Shown: positions 15,967 to 23,904 of the stretch, piece by piece | How the letters are laid out: each line of letters opens with the position of its first letter | Numbering within the stretch: the stretch's first letter is position 1 | From: Bacteroidota bacterium | Lineage (GTDB): Bacteria; Bacteroidota; Bacteroidia; Bacteroidales; FEN-979 | Reading direction: 5' to 3' | Length of the DNA: 48,827 nt | Assembly (NCBI GenBank): GCA_026391835.1 | Contig: JAPLDF010000006.1 | Location: forward strand, 68,773-117,599 | The notes under the pieces: generated by a model | What the model saw: the letters and a program-made list of their open reading frames with translations, nothing else | Database searches by the model: none | Told to the model about the DNA's origin: nothing | Translations under genes and position numbers: made by a program

Positions 15967-17100
15967 CTATACTTCTTTCGTGGTTTCGACTTTGGACCCT
16001 AGTTCGGGTTCGTTTATTATCTCTTTATGCTTGCGGATGTTGGTAACAATGGCATGCCCGGCAATACCTACTGCCGTTGCAATACCGAGCCCGACGCCGA
16101 TCTTGTCGGCCGTGGTTTCGATACCAAATCCAGCCACCTCCGGAAGGTGCTGGTAGAAGGGGCCGTTGTCCCAGAACCCGGCTTCGGCACAACCGATGCA
16201 CGGGTGCCCCGACTGAATCGGATAACTCACACTGTCGTTCCATTTGATGATCCCGCAGGAGTTGTAGGTAACGGGACCCTTGCACCCCATTTTATAGAGG
16301 CAATAGCCACGCTTTGCCCCTTCGTCGTCGAATGATTCAACAAACAACCCGGCATCGAAATTGGCCCTGCGGTAACAGGTGTCGTGCACCCTGCGTGAAT
16401 AAAACGCCTTTGGCCTGCCCAACCCGTCAAGCTGGGGAATACGGTCAAAAGTAAGCAGATGGACCACCACGCCTGCCATGACATCGGCAATCGGGGGGCA
16501 ACCCTGTACATTGATAACCGGCTTTCCGCTGATGACCTTGTGAACCGGCTTTGCTCCCGTAGGATTGGGGCTTGCAGCCTGCACACATCCGGCCGATGCA
16601 CAATTGCCCCAGGCAACCACCGCCTTGCAATTTTTCACTGCTTCCTGAAGGATCTGCAGGGCGCTCCTGCCCCCGATACAGCAATAAGCCTCGTTACCGG
16701 TGGGGATTGACCCTTCAACCATCACGATGTATTCGCCGGGATATTTCGCCATCACGGCTTTGTAGGCATCTTCAGCCTGGAATCCTGATGCCGCCATCAG
16801 GGTTTCCTGGTAATCAAGGGAAATTTTGTTCAGTACAATATCTGCGACAAGGGGATGGGATGCCCTGATGAAAGATTCGCTGCAGCATGTACACTCCTGG
16901 AAATGGAACCAGATGACCGGAAGCCTCGGCTTTGATTCCAGTGCTTTGACGATCTGGCTTACACCGCTGGCTTCCAACCCGAGGAAGGCTGCCATGGTCG
17001 TGCAAAATTTAAGGAAATCCCTTCGGGAAACGCCTTTCCCCTTAGCTTCCTCATAAAATGAAGGTATCTGATTCTCCATAAAGCGATTGGTTTTAGACAT
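15967..17100 (-). CDS. [NiFe]-hydrogenase small subunit with six-cysteine proximal cluster (O2-tolerant type)
   Basis: A 377-residue protein with a Tat signal peptide (SRRDFLKF, residues 25-32). The proximal-cluster cysteines include the standard C70, C73, C167 and C201 (ECTCCSES, WGNCASAGC, QGCPP). The two extra ones are C72 and C172, which in O2-tolerant enzymes such as E. coli Hyd-1 create the [4Fe-3S] cluster. Medial and distal cluster ligands follow (HDTCYRR, GYCLYKMGCKGP, HPCIGCAE). A C-terminal membrane helix (about 335-355) anchors the dimer to cytochrome b. First gene of the structural operon. An internal ATG at 17079 (MENQIPSF) would give a leader of more usual length relative to the predicted promoter and a Tat region closer to E. 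coli HyaA. Confidence 0.96.
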   Translation of the reverse strand: MSKTNRFMENQIPSFYEEAKGKGVSRRDFLKFCTTMAAFLGLEASGVSQIVKALESKPRLPVIWFHFQECTCCSESFIRASHPLVADIVLNKISLDYQETLMAASGFQAEDAYKAVMAKYPGEYIVMVEGSIPTGNEAYCCIGGRSALQILQEAVKNCKAVVAWGNCASAGCVQAASPNPTGAKPVHKVISGKPVINVQGCPPIADVMAGVVVHLLTFDRIPQLDGLGRPKAFYSRRVHDTCYRRANFDAGLFVESFDDEGAKRGYCLYKMGCKGPVTYNSCGIIKWNDSVSYPIQSGHPCIGCAEAGFWDNGPFYQHLPEVAGFGIETTADKIGVGLGIATAVGIAGHAIVTNIRKHKEIINEPELGSKVETTKEV

Positions 17101-17112
17101 GATATCGGATGT

Positions 17113-17142
17113 TAAATATATGAATTATTTGGCATATGTCAA
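17113..17142 (-). promoter_or_regulatory. Predicted promoter of the hydrogenase structural operon
   Basis: On the minus strand TTG (17142-17140) is followed after exactly 19 nt by TATATTTA (17120-17113). This matches the Bacteroidota promoter pattern TTG-N19/20-TAnnTTTG except for the last base. Transcription would start near 17106. That leaves almost no leader for an ATG at 17100 but about 27 nt for the internal ATG at 17079. Confidence 0.5.
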
Positions 17143-17156
17143 TACCACCATGCCAA
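17129..17156. promoter_or_regulatory. Inverted repeat TTGGCAT-N14-ATGCCAA at the hydrogenase promoter
   Basis: A perfect 7-bp inverted repeat (17129-17135 and 17150-17156) flanks the predicted -33 element of the hydrogenase operon. Arm length and spacing suit a dimeric regulator. Occupancy would block or modulate RNA polymerase. The regulator is unknown, and no regulator gene is nearby. Confidence 0.42.
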
Positions 17157-17299
17157 TTTAGAAATATTCTCAATAAAATGGCTTTTCAATTTCTGAAAAA
17201 TATTGTAACTTTACCCTGTCAGAACTACAGACCAAATTCGTTGTCTCCAGTTACATTGCAATGCAGGTGGAAACGATCATGAACAAATAAATAAATGAT

Positions 17300-18736
17300 A
17301 TGAAAAACCTTCTTTTCGTGGCAATAGTTGCCCTATCAATGAACGCATTTGCGCAAAACAAACACCCGTGGGCCTCCCCGCTGTTCCAGGCTTCCCAATC
17401 CGAGCAAAAAGCCCTTGACGGCATGGATGACCAGGGTATGGGGTCCGCACGAATCCTCAAAGAACAGCTTTTTAAACATCAGACCGCAAGGCCTGACACA
17501 TTGCTCCAGGTATTTGACAGCGTTTATCTCTGGCAATGGGATACGCTTACATCCGGCTGGCTGATCAACTATAAATACATCAGTATTGTATATGATGTGC
17601 ACAACAATCTTTCGAGTTTCACAGGGCAAACCCGCATCGGCGGTGCATGGGTCAACTCCGATCACAGCAGCTATGCATATGATGCTTATAACAACAGGGT
17701 TGGTTACACTGACCAGTTGTGGGATGGCAGCGCCTGGGTGAATTCTGCTCATGGCATTTACAACTATGATGCCGGAAACCATGAGATAAATGAGACAGAG
17801 CAGGCCTGGAATGGCAGCGCGTGGGAAAACGTATCCCGGTACGATTATACATACGATGCCAGGAACAACAAGACAAGTGTCATCTCCAGAACCTGGACCG
17901 GAACTGACTGGTTAAATTCAAATCAAAGAAACTATTCTTATGATGCGAATAACAACCTTACAATTGATTTAAGACAAAACTGGAACGGAACATCCTGGGA
18001 TAACACCTTCCAGGACCTTTATACGTTTGATGCCGCCAATAACATGATACATCAGTTAAGTCAGAGCTGGTACGCCGGCATCTGGATGAACACCTACCAG
18101 GTTACAGCAGGGTATGATGCAAATAACAACCGGACTAGTTACCTGGGTCAAACCTGGAACGGCACCGGGTGGTCTAATTCAAACCAGAGAAGTTATACCT
18201 ACGACCTCCGGAATAACCTTATCCATGAACTGAGGCAACTATGGGCCGGAACTGCCTGGAGCAACTACTTTCAGAGTATCTGCCAATACGATGCCAACAA
18301 CAACCTGACGAGCGAGCTGGACCAGGACTGGAATGGCATAGCCTGGGTGAATTTCTGGCAATGGGAAGCATCCTGGGATGCAAATAATTTCATGCAAGGC
18401 ACTTCAGGCAAAAACTGGGATTATCCTGGTACGACGGTAACAAGTGGCGACAGCACCCACTTTTATTACCATACCGTTCTTGGCCTGGCTGATTTGAAAA
18501 CACAGGAACCAGCGATTACGGTTTATCCAAATCCAAACACCGGAACATTTACAATCAGCAGCTCCGGTGTTATAAGCCATGTTGAGATTTACAATTCTCT
18601 TGGAGAACGAATTTATACCAACAATGATTTTACTCAGCCATCAACGGTGAATTTATCATCCCATTCCACCGGGATCTACCTGGTACACATGCGGGTTGGA
18701 ACGGGAAACTATTGCAGAAAAATTATTGTTCGCTGA
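17300..18736 (+). CDS. Secreted repeat protein with T9SS type A sorting domain
   Basis: A 478-residue protein with signal peptide (LLFVAIVALSMNAFAQ). From residue 99 to about 359 it consists of nine consecutive 29-residue repeats plus a partial tenth. The repeat consensus is D-A-N-N-N-x-T-x3-L-x-Q-x-W-N-G-T-x-W-x-N, then Q and Y-x-Y. The C terminus (about 400-478: VYPNPNTGTF, then a beta-rich region ending YCRKIIVR) is a type A type-IX-secretion sorting domain, so the product is exported and probably attached to the surface. The repeats resemble YD/RHS-type and other aromatic beta-repeat proteins without being identical. Function is unknown. It is divergent from the hydrogenase operon and probably unrelated to it. 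Confidence 0.85.
   Translation: MKNLLFVAIVALSMNAFAQNKHPWASPLFQASQSEQKALDGMDDQGMGSARILKEQLFKHQTARPDTLLQVFDSVYLWQWDTLTSGWLINYKYISIVYDVHNNLSSFTGQTRIGGAWVNSDHSSYAYDAYNNRVGYTDQLWDGSAWVNSAHGIYNYDAGNHEINETEQAWNGSAWENVSRYDYTYDARNNKTSVISRTWTGTDWLNSNQRNYSYDANNNLTIDLRQNWNGTSWDNTFQDLYTFDAANNMIHQLSQSWYAGIWMNTYQVTAGYDANNNRTSYLGQTWNGTGWSNSNQRSYTYDLRNNLIHELRQLWAGTAWSNYFQSICQYDANNNLTSELDQDWNGIAWVNFWQWEASWDANNFMQGTSGKNWDYPGTTVTSGDSTHFYYHTVLGLADLKTQEPAITVYPNPNTGTFTISSSGVISHVEIYNSLGERIYTNNDFTQPSTVNLSSHSTGIYLVHMRVGTGNYCRKIIVR
17594..18376 (+). repeat. Nine tandem 87-bp coding repeats
   Basis: Each unit encodes 29 residues starting at D-x-x-N-N and containing a W-x-G-x-x-W core. The spacing is exactly constant across all nine units, while many bases differ, so the repeats are old enough to have diverged under selection for the protein pattern. 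Confidence 0.85.
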
Positions 18737-19410
18737 CAATCGCCTGGAACGACGAATTACAGCTATCCTGGGCCGACAATCATAAATAACGGGAGTTCCC
18801 GACCCCCTCTTTCTTCCTCATGCATCATCAATGAGGAAACCGAATCTTCTGATATCTTTTGCGAATCCAACGCCAATCGCTCTGCCGGAATAAAGCCTGC
18901 ACCGTACGTTTACACGATTCTTTTATCCATCATTCATGTTTTATTGTGCATTTAACTGTATGGCGGAGATAACCAAAAGAGATGCGCCGGGATTATGGCT
19001 TAAGCCTGAAACCAGGGATCAATAGGAATTTCTGGGGGGGGAAGTTAATTTCGGATTTCAGATTTCACATCTCACATTCAAACAAATTATCAGCACATCC
19101 TTCACTTTTATAAAAATTGGGGGTAAAAAATCTGAAATGTGAAATGTGAAATGTGAGTTTTATGCTTTGCTACTGTCCCACCCCGCAAATTCCCCTTGAT
19201 CCCATTTTTATGCAATGGAACTGGCCCTGAACGGGAAATATGCCAGGATCAAAACGCTCACCGACGACAAAAGGGTCCTCTTTACCAATGTCTTTGGTAT
19301 CATGGCCCCATTTCACTGAGTTTCCCGTGTGCCGGCCTGAGGTTCGGATGTAAATTTATCATTCCCTGTATCAGGCGGCAATATTTCAGCTGATATCCGT
19401 CAGCCTTAAC
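18737..19410. other. Long gap with short repeats and a possible gene remnant
   Basis: No convincing full gene is present. The segment 19051-19080 (TTTCAGATTTCACATCTCA) and the segment 19131-19157 (three copies of GAAATGT) are imperfect inverted copies of each other about 50 bp apart. They look like a dispersed intergenic repeat. A 34-codon frame at 19215-19319 (containing NGKYARIKTLTDDKRVLF) has a protein-like composition but no recognisable family; it is either a very small gene or a remnant. Confidence 0.4.
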
Positions 19411-19575
19411 CTACCTTGGTTTGGGATCGTTGTCGTCGGTCGGGTTAATCTTTATAGCAGGACCGATGATTATGGGATCTACTTCCTCCGTTTGCAGGCT
19501 CACTTCGGGTTGGACGGGTGGTTTTCCTTCGGGAGGATCGGTGATGCCGAGTTCGTCTTCTCTGATTGGGCTCAT
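19411..19575 (-). CDS. Small acidic proline-rich protein, 54 residues
   Basis: On the minus strand an ATG at 19575 opens 54 codons ending in TAG. The product starts MSPIREDELGITDPPEGKPP, continues with acidic and proline-rich residues and ends in NDPKPR. It has no signal peptide and no membrane segment. The skewed hydrophilic composition (many E, D, P; almost no aromatic residues) makes a chance frame less likely. I do not recognise a family. A leader-peptide or short conserved Bacteroidota protein is possible. The 340 bp upstream contain two strong hairpins. Confidence 0.45.
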   Translation of the reverse strand: MSPIREDELGITDPPEGKPPVQPEVSLQTEEVDPIIIGPAIKINPTDDNDPKPR

Positions 19576-19916
19576 AACAATTGTTTTAAGGGTTAGTTTA
19601 AAAAAGAAGAAAATGATTTATCTGAAAAATGTTCTTCATTCAGGTGATTGAATTTCCATGATTCATGACTTCAAGGTTTAAACCGGCCAGGCAAACATTT
19701 GCCTGCCTCCCTGCCATCCGGCCACAGTGCCGGATCCCCGCAAAATGTCGTGTGGTGAATCCCCCGCGCTAAACCAAATCAACAGGTTTTTAAGGGGATA
19801 TGATTTTATCCACTCATATTTTCAGTGACAATATTAAGTAAATATTATGCTGAAAGCAAATATATATTGAAAAAAATAAAAATTTTTATCCAGTCGCAGT
19901 TTACCAATCCTTCAGA
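19576..19916. other. Non-coding stretch with two strong hairpins
   Basis: Two stem-loops lie close together: CAGGCAAA/TTTGCCTG at 19688-19705 (8-bp stem) and ATCCGGC/GCCGGAT at 19716-19735 (7-bp stem, 6-nt loop). On the minus strand they would lie in the leader of the 54-residue ORF. No poly-T follows either stem, so they are not obvious terminators. The rest (19790-19890) is A+T-rich and promoter-like. Confidence 0.4.
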
Positions 19917-20755
19917 TTGTTTCCATATTCAATGAAACGAGAGTTGAATTGGCTTAGTGAAAACCAGGGAATCTCATCCGGATCAGCTGCCTTCTCCGGG
20001 GTTTTGTCTCATGGCCTGGACGGCAGCCAGCCCGATCCCTCTGCCGGGCCGGACATCAAATTTATTAACAAAGGACTTCTTCCTCCCCGGATGACCACCC
20101 TGCAGCGCGATGCCATTTCCTCCCCCGCCACCGGGCTGATCATCTATAACCTTGACTGCAATGATGTGCAGTTCTTCAACGGTTCCGGCTGGGTGTCGCT
20201 GGGCAACAGCGGAGTGGTCGATCCTCCAGGAGCGATCACCTGCAAAAGCAGTCCCTGCATGTATGCCTCCGGCGAGGTCTATTATGAGCTGCCTGAATAT
20301 CAACCAGGTACCCGGCTCGACGCTCTCTGTTTCCATCACTGCCAATGTCAATCCATCCTGTTCGGAAGCAAGCCACACTTTCACGGCCGGCGTGACCGGA
20401 AGTGTAGTTAACCCTTTGTATCAATGGAATGTGAACGGAACGGATGTGCCCGGCGAGACAAATGCCTCATACAGTTACCAGCCCGTCCTGAACGACCGGG
20501 TCGCCTGCAAGGTAACCTCCTATGAATCCTGTATCGCGGGATTCGTTGCAACCGACTATTACAACTTCAGTTCAGGTGGATTCTCTGTCCGTTGTGTGCG
20601 GGACTATTAACTCCTTTGAGCTGTTTTTTCCGGGAAACACCCCTGGCGATATTTTAAACCGCGGAAAAACTTCACTACTACGTCGTTCGTATTACTTAGG
20701 ACCAAACCCAAAACCACTGCTGGCAAAGGGTTCGGGACTTATGTGTTTAGGGTGA
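19917..20755 (+). pseudogene. Frameshifted remnant of a secreted Bacteroidota surface protein
   Basis: Three successive reading frames continue one protein-like text. The first frame (from 19917) has KGLLPPRMTTLQRDAI and ATGLIIYNLD, then VQFFNGSGWVSLGN, a common opening of Bacteroidota surface proteins. Near 20310 it passes to the +1 frame (TLSVSITANVNPSC, then NPLYQWNVNGTDVPGETNAS, an Ig/PKD-like repeat). Near 20545 it passes to the third frame (TITTSVQVDSLSVVCGTINS). At least two indels are therefore needed. No signal peptide is visible, so the 5' end is probably lost too. A further short frame at about 20650-20770 (ending VFRVNGKS) may be an unrelated remnant. Confidence 0.75.
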
Positions 20756-20943
20756 ATGGAAAAAGTTAACTTCGTGGCAATGTGATCGGGAGGTGATACA
20801 AATTCCTGGTAATCTAAGTTGTTAAAAAGAATTTTACTTTTTATGCCAGCGATTTTAATTCCCGGGGTATGCTGTCCTTTACCGGACAATGGGATAGATC
20901 AGTCCGTTGTTTTTGGCAAACACCCACGCCAGCCAGGTGAATC

Positions 20944-22581
20944 TCATTTTGCATAGATCATCTTCTTTGTAACCCTTTTGTTATTGGTGATCAGCGAGTA
21001 TTGATACATTCCGGACGGCAGGTCGTATTTCCCGGGAGAAAAGCTGATGACATGTTTGCCCTGGTTCATCCTTTCGTTGAGGATAAGGGTGACCACGGTA
21101 TTCCCGAACAGGTCAGTTACTGTAAGGGATACCTCCGACGGCCGTTCCAGCCTGAAGGAGAAAAATGTGTTTTCATGGAAAGGGTTTGGCGCATTCTGGG
21201 CAAGGGAAACCGGGATGGCTGTTACCGGCGTCATGCCAACGGTTTCCAGATCGACTGAAGCGCCCCAAAGGGTCAATTCGCCGGCATCCATGCGCATCCA
21301 TGTGGCAAACACATGATCTCCATGGGCACATACGCCGATGTAATGACCGAAGAACAATGTCCCGTAAGGCGCAAATGGAGCGTCACTGATCCTGGAATTC
21401 CGGAAAGTGACCCCGCCGTCGTCGGACATGGCGAGATACACGTCTGTTCTGGTATCCGTGTAATTTCTCCGGTCATAAAAAATCACATAGATCCTGCCTG
21501 TCTCCTCGTCAACGGTTATATAATTGAAAAACTGGTGCCGACCGGGACCGTCATCGTTCACGCGGGTTGGCACCGACCAGGAAGCGCCCCCGTCGGTTGA
21601 CTTTGACAGCCAGATGTCCGCATCATTTCCCCCGTTTCTTTTATCGCTCCAGTTGATATAAATGGTCCCCCTGTATGGACCGTTGCTGCGGTCGCAGGCT
21701 GTGACAGGGAAACTCACCCCGGTTTGAATTCCCGGGATGGGGGTAATCCATTGAACCGGGAAACCTGTCACATTGATATCGGTGGTTAACCAGGTTTCGC
21801 CCTCATCGGTCGACTTGTCGAACATGATGCCTGCCGGGCTCCACCAGGCCACGTAGACTTCGCCGTTGGGCCCGGTGACGGGGTAGGAGCCGTGTACGCT
21901 TCCAAACCCGGCAGAAGCATTGCCGCCGATGTTGCTGACCAGTTTCTGTTCTCCCCAACTCAGACCACCGTCGGTCGATTTCGCAATGACAATATCTGTT
22001 GAATCTGCCGGATTTGAGCTACCCCAGGTATTAAACCGCGTCCAGGAGGTGTACAGGTTGTTTGTCACAGGATCATAGGCGGCCCACTCTTTGTCTATGT
22101 CGTAGCCGTTGTATACCGCGGTATAGGATTCGTTCGTCCATGTCGACTGGAATCCTTCCATTTTGTGGCAACTAGTTTCTTGTTCATCGTCACTATCAGG
22201 GACATATTTGAGAAGTGCAATGCCATCGACCATCGTATCATCAATGATCAAGTACATCGGTTCATCTTGATCTAATTTTGATCCAATGGCATAAATTGTC
22301 TGCCTTTTACTGTATTTGCCAACCTTAATTTTGGTTTCGATATCAATATCCCCATTTATAAGATCCATCCCGAAATCTTCATCAGGTTCAGTAAAAAAGC
22401 TGTTTTTAACCAAAATCATCGTGGATGCATTTCCAAACAGACAATTTGAGAAAAACGGGGAATACCGGTTGTGGAAATCCCGTTCCCATTGTCCAATTGC
22501 ATCAAGAAAAAAAGTACCATCCTTCGTATTTTTGCCATTTTCGTCAAAATCCCATTTGCTGAATTTGTAGTGCTGTTCCAT
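20944..22581 (-). CDS. Chimeric sialidase/BNR-repeat protein with T9SS sorting domain and foreign N terminus
   Basis: A 545-residue protein in two unlike parts. Residues about 145-545 are a sialidase-like propeller with several Asp-box motifs (KSTDGGLSWG, KSTDEGETW, KSTDGGASW, SDDGGVTF). They end in a T9SS type A sorting domain (NAPNPFHENT to KKMIYAK). Residues 1 to about 144 (MEQHYKFSKWDFDENGKN to DSDDEQETS) have no signal peptide, match no family I know and are encoded by visibly A+T-richer DNA. A secreted propeller should start with a signal peptide. The gene therefore looks like a fusion of an intracellular protein's 5' part to a truncated secreted protein, and its sorting domain would be useless. 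Catalytic sialidase activity is doubtful. Confidence 0.72.
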   Translation of the reverse strand: MEQHYKFSKWDFDENGKNTKDGTFFLDAIGQWERDFHNRYSPFFSNCLFGNASTMILVKNSFFTEPDEDFGMDLINGDIDIETKIKVGKYSKRQTIYAIGSKLDQDEPMYLIIDDTMVDGIALLKYVPDSDDEQETSCHKMEGFQSTWTNESYTAVYNGYDIDKEWAAYDPVTNNLYTSWTRFNTWGSSNPADSTDIVIAKSTDGGLSWGEQKLVSNIGGNASAGFGSVHGSYPVTGPNGEVYVAWWSPAGIMFDKSTDEGETWLTTDINVTGFPVQWITPIPGIQTGVSFPVTACDRSNGPYRGTIYINWSDKRNGGNDADIWLSKSTDGGASWSVPTRVNDDGPGRHQFFNYITVDEETGRIYVIFYDRRNYTDTRTDVYLAMSDDGGVTFRNSRISDAPFAPYGTLFFGHYIGVCAHGDHVFATWMRMDAGELTLWGASVDLETVGMTPVTAIPVSLAQNAPNPFHENTFFSFRLERPSEVSLTVTDLFGNTVVTLILNERMNQGKHVISFSPGKYDLPSGMYQYSLITNNKRVTKKMIYAK

Positions 22582-22617
22582 AATGTTTTCTCCTTTTTTA
22601 TAGATATTGATTAACTA

Positions 22618-22648
22618 TAAAGGTACGAATTAACCTTGAATTCCACAA
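22618..22648 (-). promoter_or_regulatory. Predicted promoter of the chimeric BNR gene
   Basis: On the minus strand TTG (22648-22646), 20 nt, then TACCTTTA (22625-22618), close to the Bacteroidota consensus. The predicted start is about 30 nt upstream of the ATG at 22581, so the fused gene probably has a working promoter. Confidence 0.45.
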
Positions 22649-22901
22649 GGAATATTTGATTGAAACAGTTGAAAACATTGGATAAATCGATGTTTTTTAC
22701 TCAGAATTTTTCAGCCTAGGCAGATTCAGCTTAAAACAAACCTTAATGTGCTTTATTTGGTTGTTCTCCTTCGATATGCGACACGATCACCTAACCAAGG
22801 GAGCGTTGCACCAATTGCAGCATATCATCGGTTAGGGTCTTTCTGAATAGCCTTTTCGTGCCATTTGCATGACTAACATTCTCTACTAATTTGAATATCC
22901 G

Positions 22902-22909
22902 TACTTTTG
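22902..22909 (+). promoter_or_regulatory. -7 promoter element of the small AT-hook gene
   Basis: TACTTTTG is an exact match to the Bacteroidota -7 consensus TAnnTTTG, but no TTG is found 19-20 nt upstream. A start near 22916 would place the ATG at 22933, rather than the one at 22971, at a normal leader distance. Confidence 0.4.
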
Positions 22910-22970
22910 CACCTAAAACCAATCCAAATAAAATGAAACAATAAACTTTAATGATCAGGAACTTGAGTCC

Positions 22971-23213
22971 ATGCTCATGATGTATTATGACGAACTTGCT
23001 GCAGCACAGGAATACGTTGAGGAAATTCAGGATGTTATAAAGAAACTCACGGGTAAACCTGCAAAAGAAATACAAAAACGTGGTAGAAAACCACAGGTTG
23101 TAGCACCAAAAACGAGTCCGCAAGTTGAAAAGCTTACAACTAAGGCTGCTAAACCCAAAGCTGTGGAGAAAAAAGTTGCAAATGCTAAATCCATGTCAAC
23201 TCCCAAAGGGTAA
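22971..23213 (+). CDS. Small basic AT-hook-like protein (start uncertain, probable N-terminal frameshift)
   Basis: An 80-residue protein. The N-terminal half is acidic-amphipathic (YYDELAAAQEYVEEIQDVIKKL), and the C-terminal half is rich in lysine, alanine and proline with an AT-hook-type RGRKP at about 37-41. This layout fits a small DNA-associated protein of Bacteroidota. The frame is open upstream of the first in-frame ATG and encodes a plausible continuation (NFNDQELES) back to 22932. An ATG at 22933 is out of frame by one base. One added base near 22940 would give MKQ-INFNDQELES. Either a one-base deletion damaged the gene, or the ATG at 22971 is used. A strong terminator follows. Confidence 0.65.
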   Translation: MLMMYYDELAAAQEYVEEIQDVIKKLTGKPAKEIQKRGRKPQVVAPKTSPQVEKLTTKAAKPKAVEKKVANAKSMSTPKG

Positions 23214-23245
23214 TCAAAAGTATACCTCAGGTCACCAATATTGAA

Positions 23246-23276
23246 AAAGCCTATCCATAGCGGGTAGGTTTTTTTA
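23246..23276 (+). terminator. Rho-independent terminator after the AT-hook gene
   Basis: CCTATCC (23250-23256), loop ATAGC, GGGTAGG (23262-23268), then seven T residues. The stem is 7 bp with one G-T wobble. It ends transcription of the small gene 33 bp after its stop. Confidence 0.88.
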
Positions 23277-23440
23277 TTTTGGGAAGTTTGTGTGAAGTTG
23301 GGGTTTGATTTTTAATTGGTTAGCGAAATCAAAATTAATTCAGTTGATTCCCTGTAGTATATGAGAATTGTTGAAAATAATAAGCATTTGACGTACTATC
23401 TTTCGCCACCAAACCTGCGATTAAGCAATAAAACCTGCAA

Positions 23441-23614
23441 ATGAATTTACCAAGCAATATCACCGGCAAGGGGTGACCTCAATTGAGCAGGGCGATCTTT
23501 TTTCAACTAATTGAAGAACGCAAGTCACTTCAAGGCGTTTATAATGCAACGGGTGAACGAAGTTTATTAGCTGCCTTTTATAAAGAAGGGGATCAGAAAG
23601 GGGTTTCTTGGTGA
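23441..23614 (+). pseudogene. Possible small gene with in-frame TGA, upstream of the integrase
   Basis: An ATG at 23441 opens a 57-codon frame (MNLPSNITGKG) interrupted by TGA at 23474-23476. It continues in the same frame (AIFFQLIEERKSLQGVYNA, then LLAAFYKEGDQKGVSW) to a TGA at 23612. The second part has protein-like composition. It may be a decayed gene at the prophage edge or a chance frame. The remainder of the gap 23277-23872 shows only A+T-rich DNA and a hairpin at 23643. Confidence 0.3.
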
Positions 23615-23642
23615 CAAATGAACTTCAATGACTTACCAAAAA

Positions 23643-23668
23643 AAAGGCAGCATTTTCATGCTACCTTT
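23643..23668 (-). terminator. Hairpin with flanking A/T run, probable terminator
   Basis: AAAGGCAGCA (23643-23652) pairs with TGCTACCTTT (23659-23668) with one mismatch and a 6-nt loop. An A run upstream becomes a T run on the minus strand, so it best fits a minus-strand terminator. A shorter T-rich stretch follows on the plus strand. Confidence 0.55.
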
Positions 23669-23872
23669 CTATTTTAACGATTATTTCAAAGTTCAAAAAC
23701 AGTTCAAAATATTTTTAACACATTGATAATCATTATGCATTTGTGACTCCGAAGGGGTCATATACCCAGACTTGAAAATCAGGCCAATATCTTTGTAACG
23801 CCCGTTATTGCTGAATAATATTAAATCGTATTTACAACCGTTTACCGCACGTTAATAACTTTTACTGACAAA

Positions 23873-23904
23873 TTTGTACAAGAAGTTGACAGTTCATATC
23901 TTTG
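23873..23904 (+). promoter_or_regulatory. Integrase promoter (full Bacteroidota consensus)
   Basis: TTTG at 23873-23876, exactly 20 nt, then TATCTTTG at 23897-23904. Both elements match the -33/-7 consensus. The predicted start is near 23911, about 20 nt before the integrase ATG at 23932. Confidence 0.72.

Noticed and set aside
19196-19393. 65-codon plus-strand ORF
   Set aside because: Cysteine-rich, low-complexity composition with no signal; the overlapping 34-codon frame at 19215 is more protein-like, and neither is convincing.
22791-23123. 110-codon ORF on the minus strand
   Set aside because: It is antisense to the AT-hook gene, has poor protein composition, and overlaps its promoter; the plus-strand reading is clearly better.
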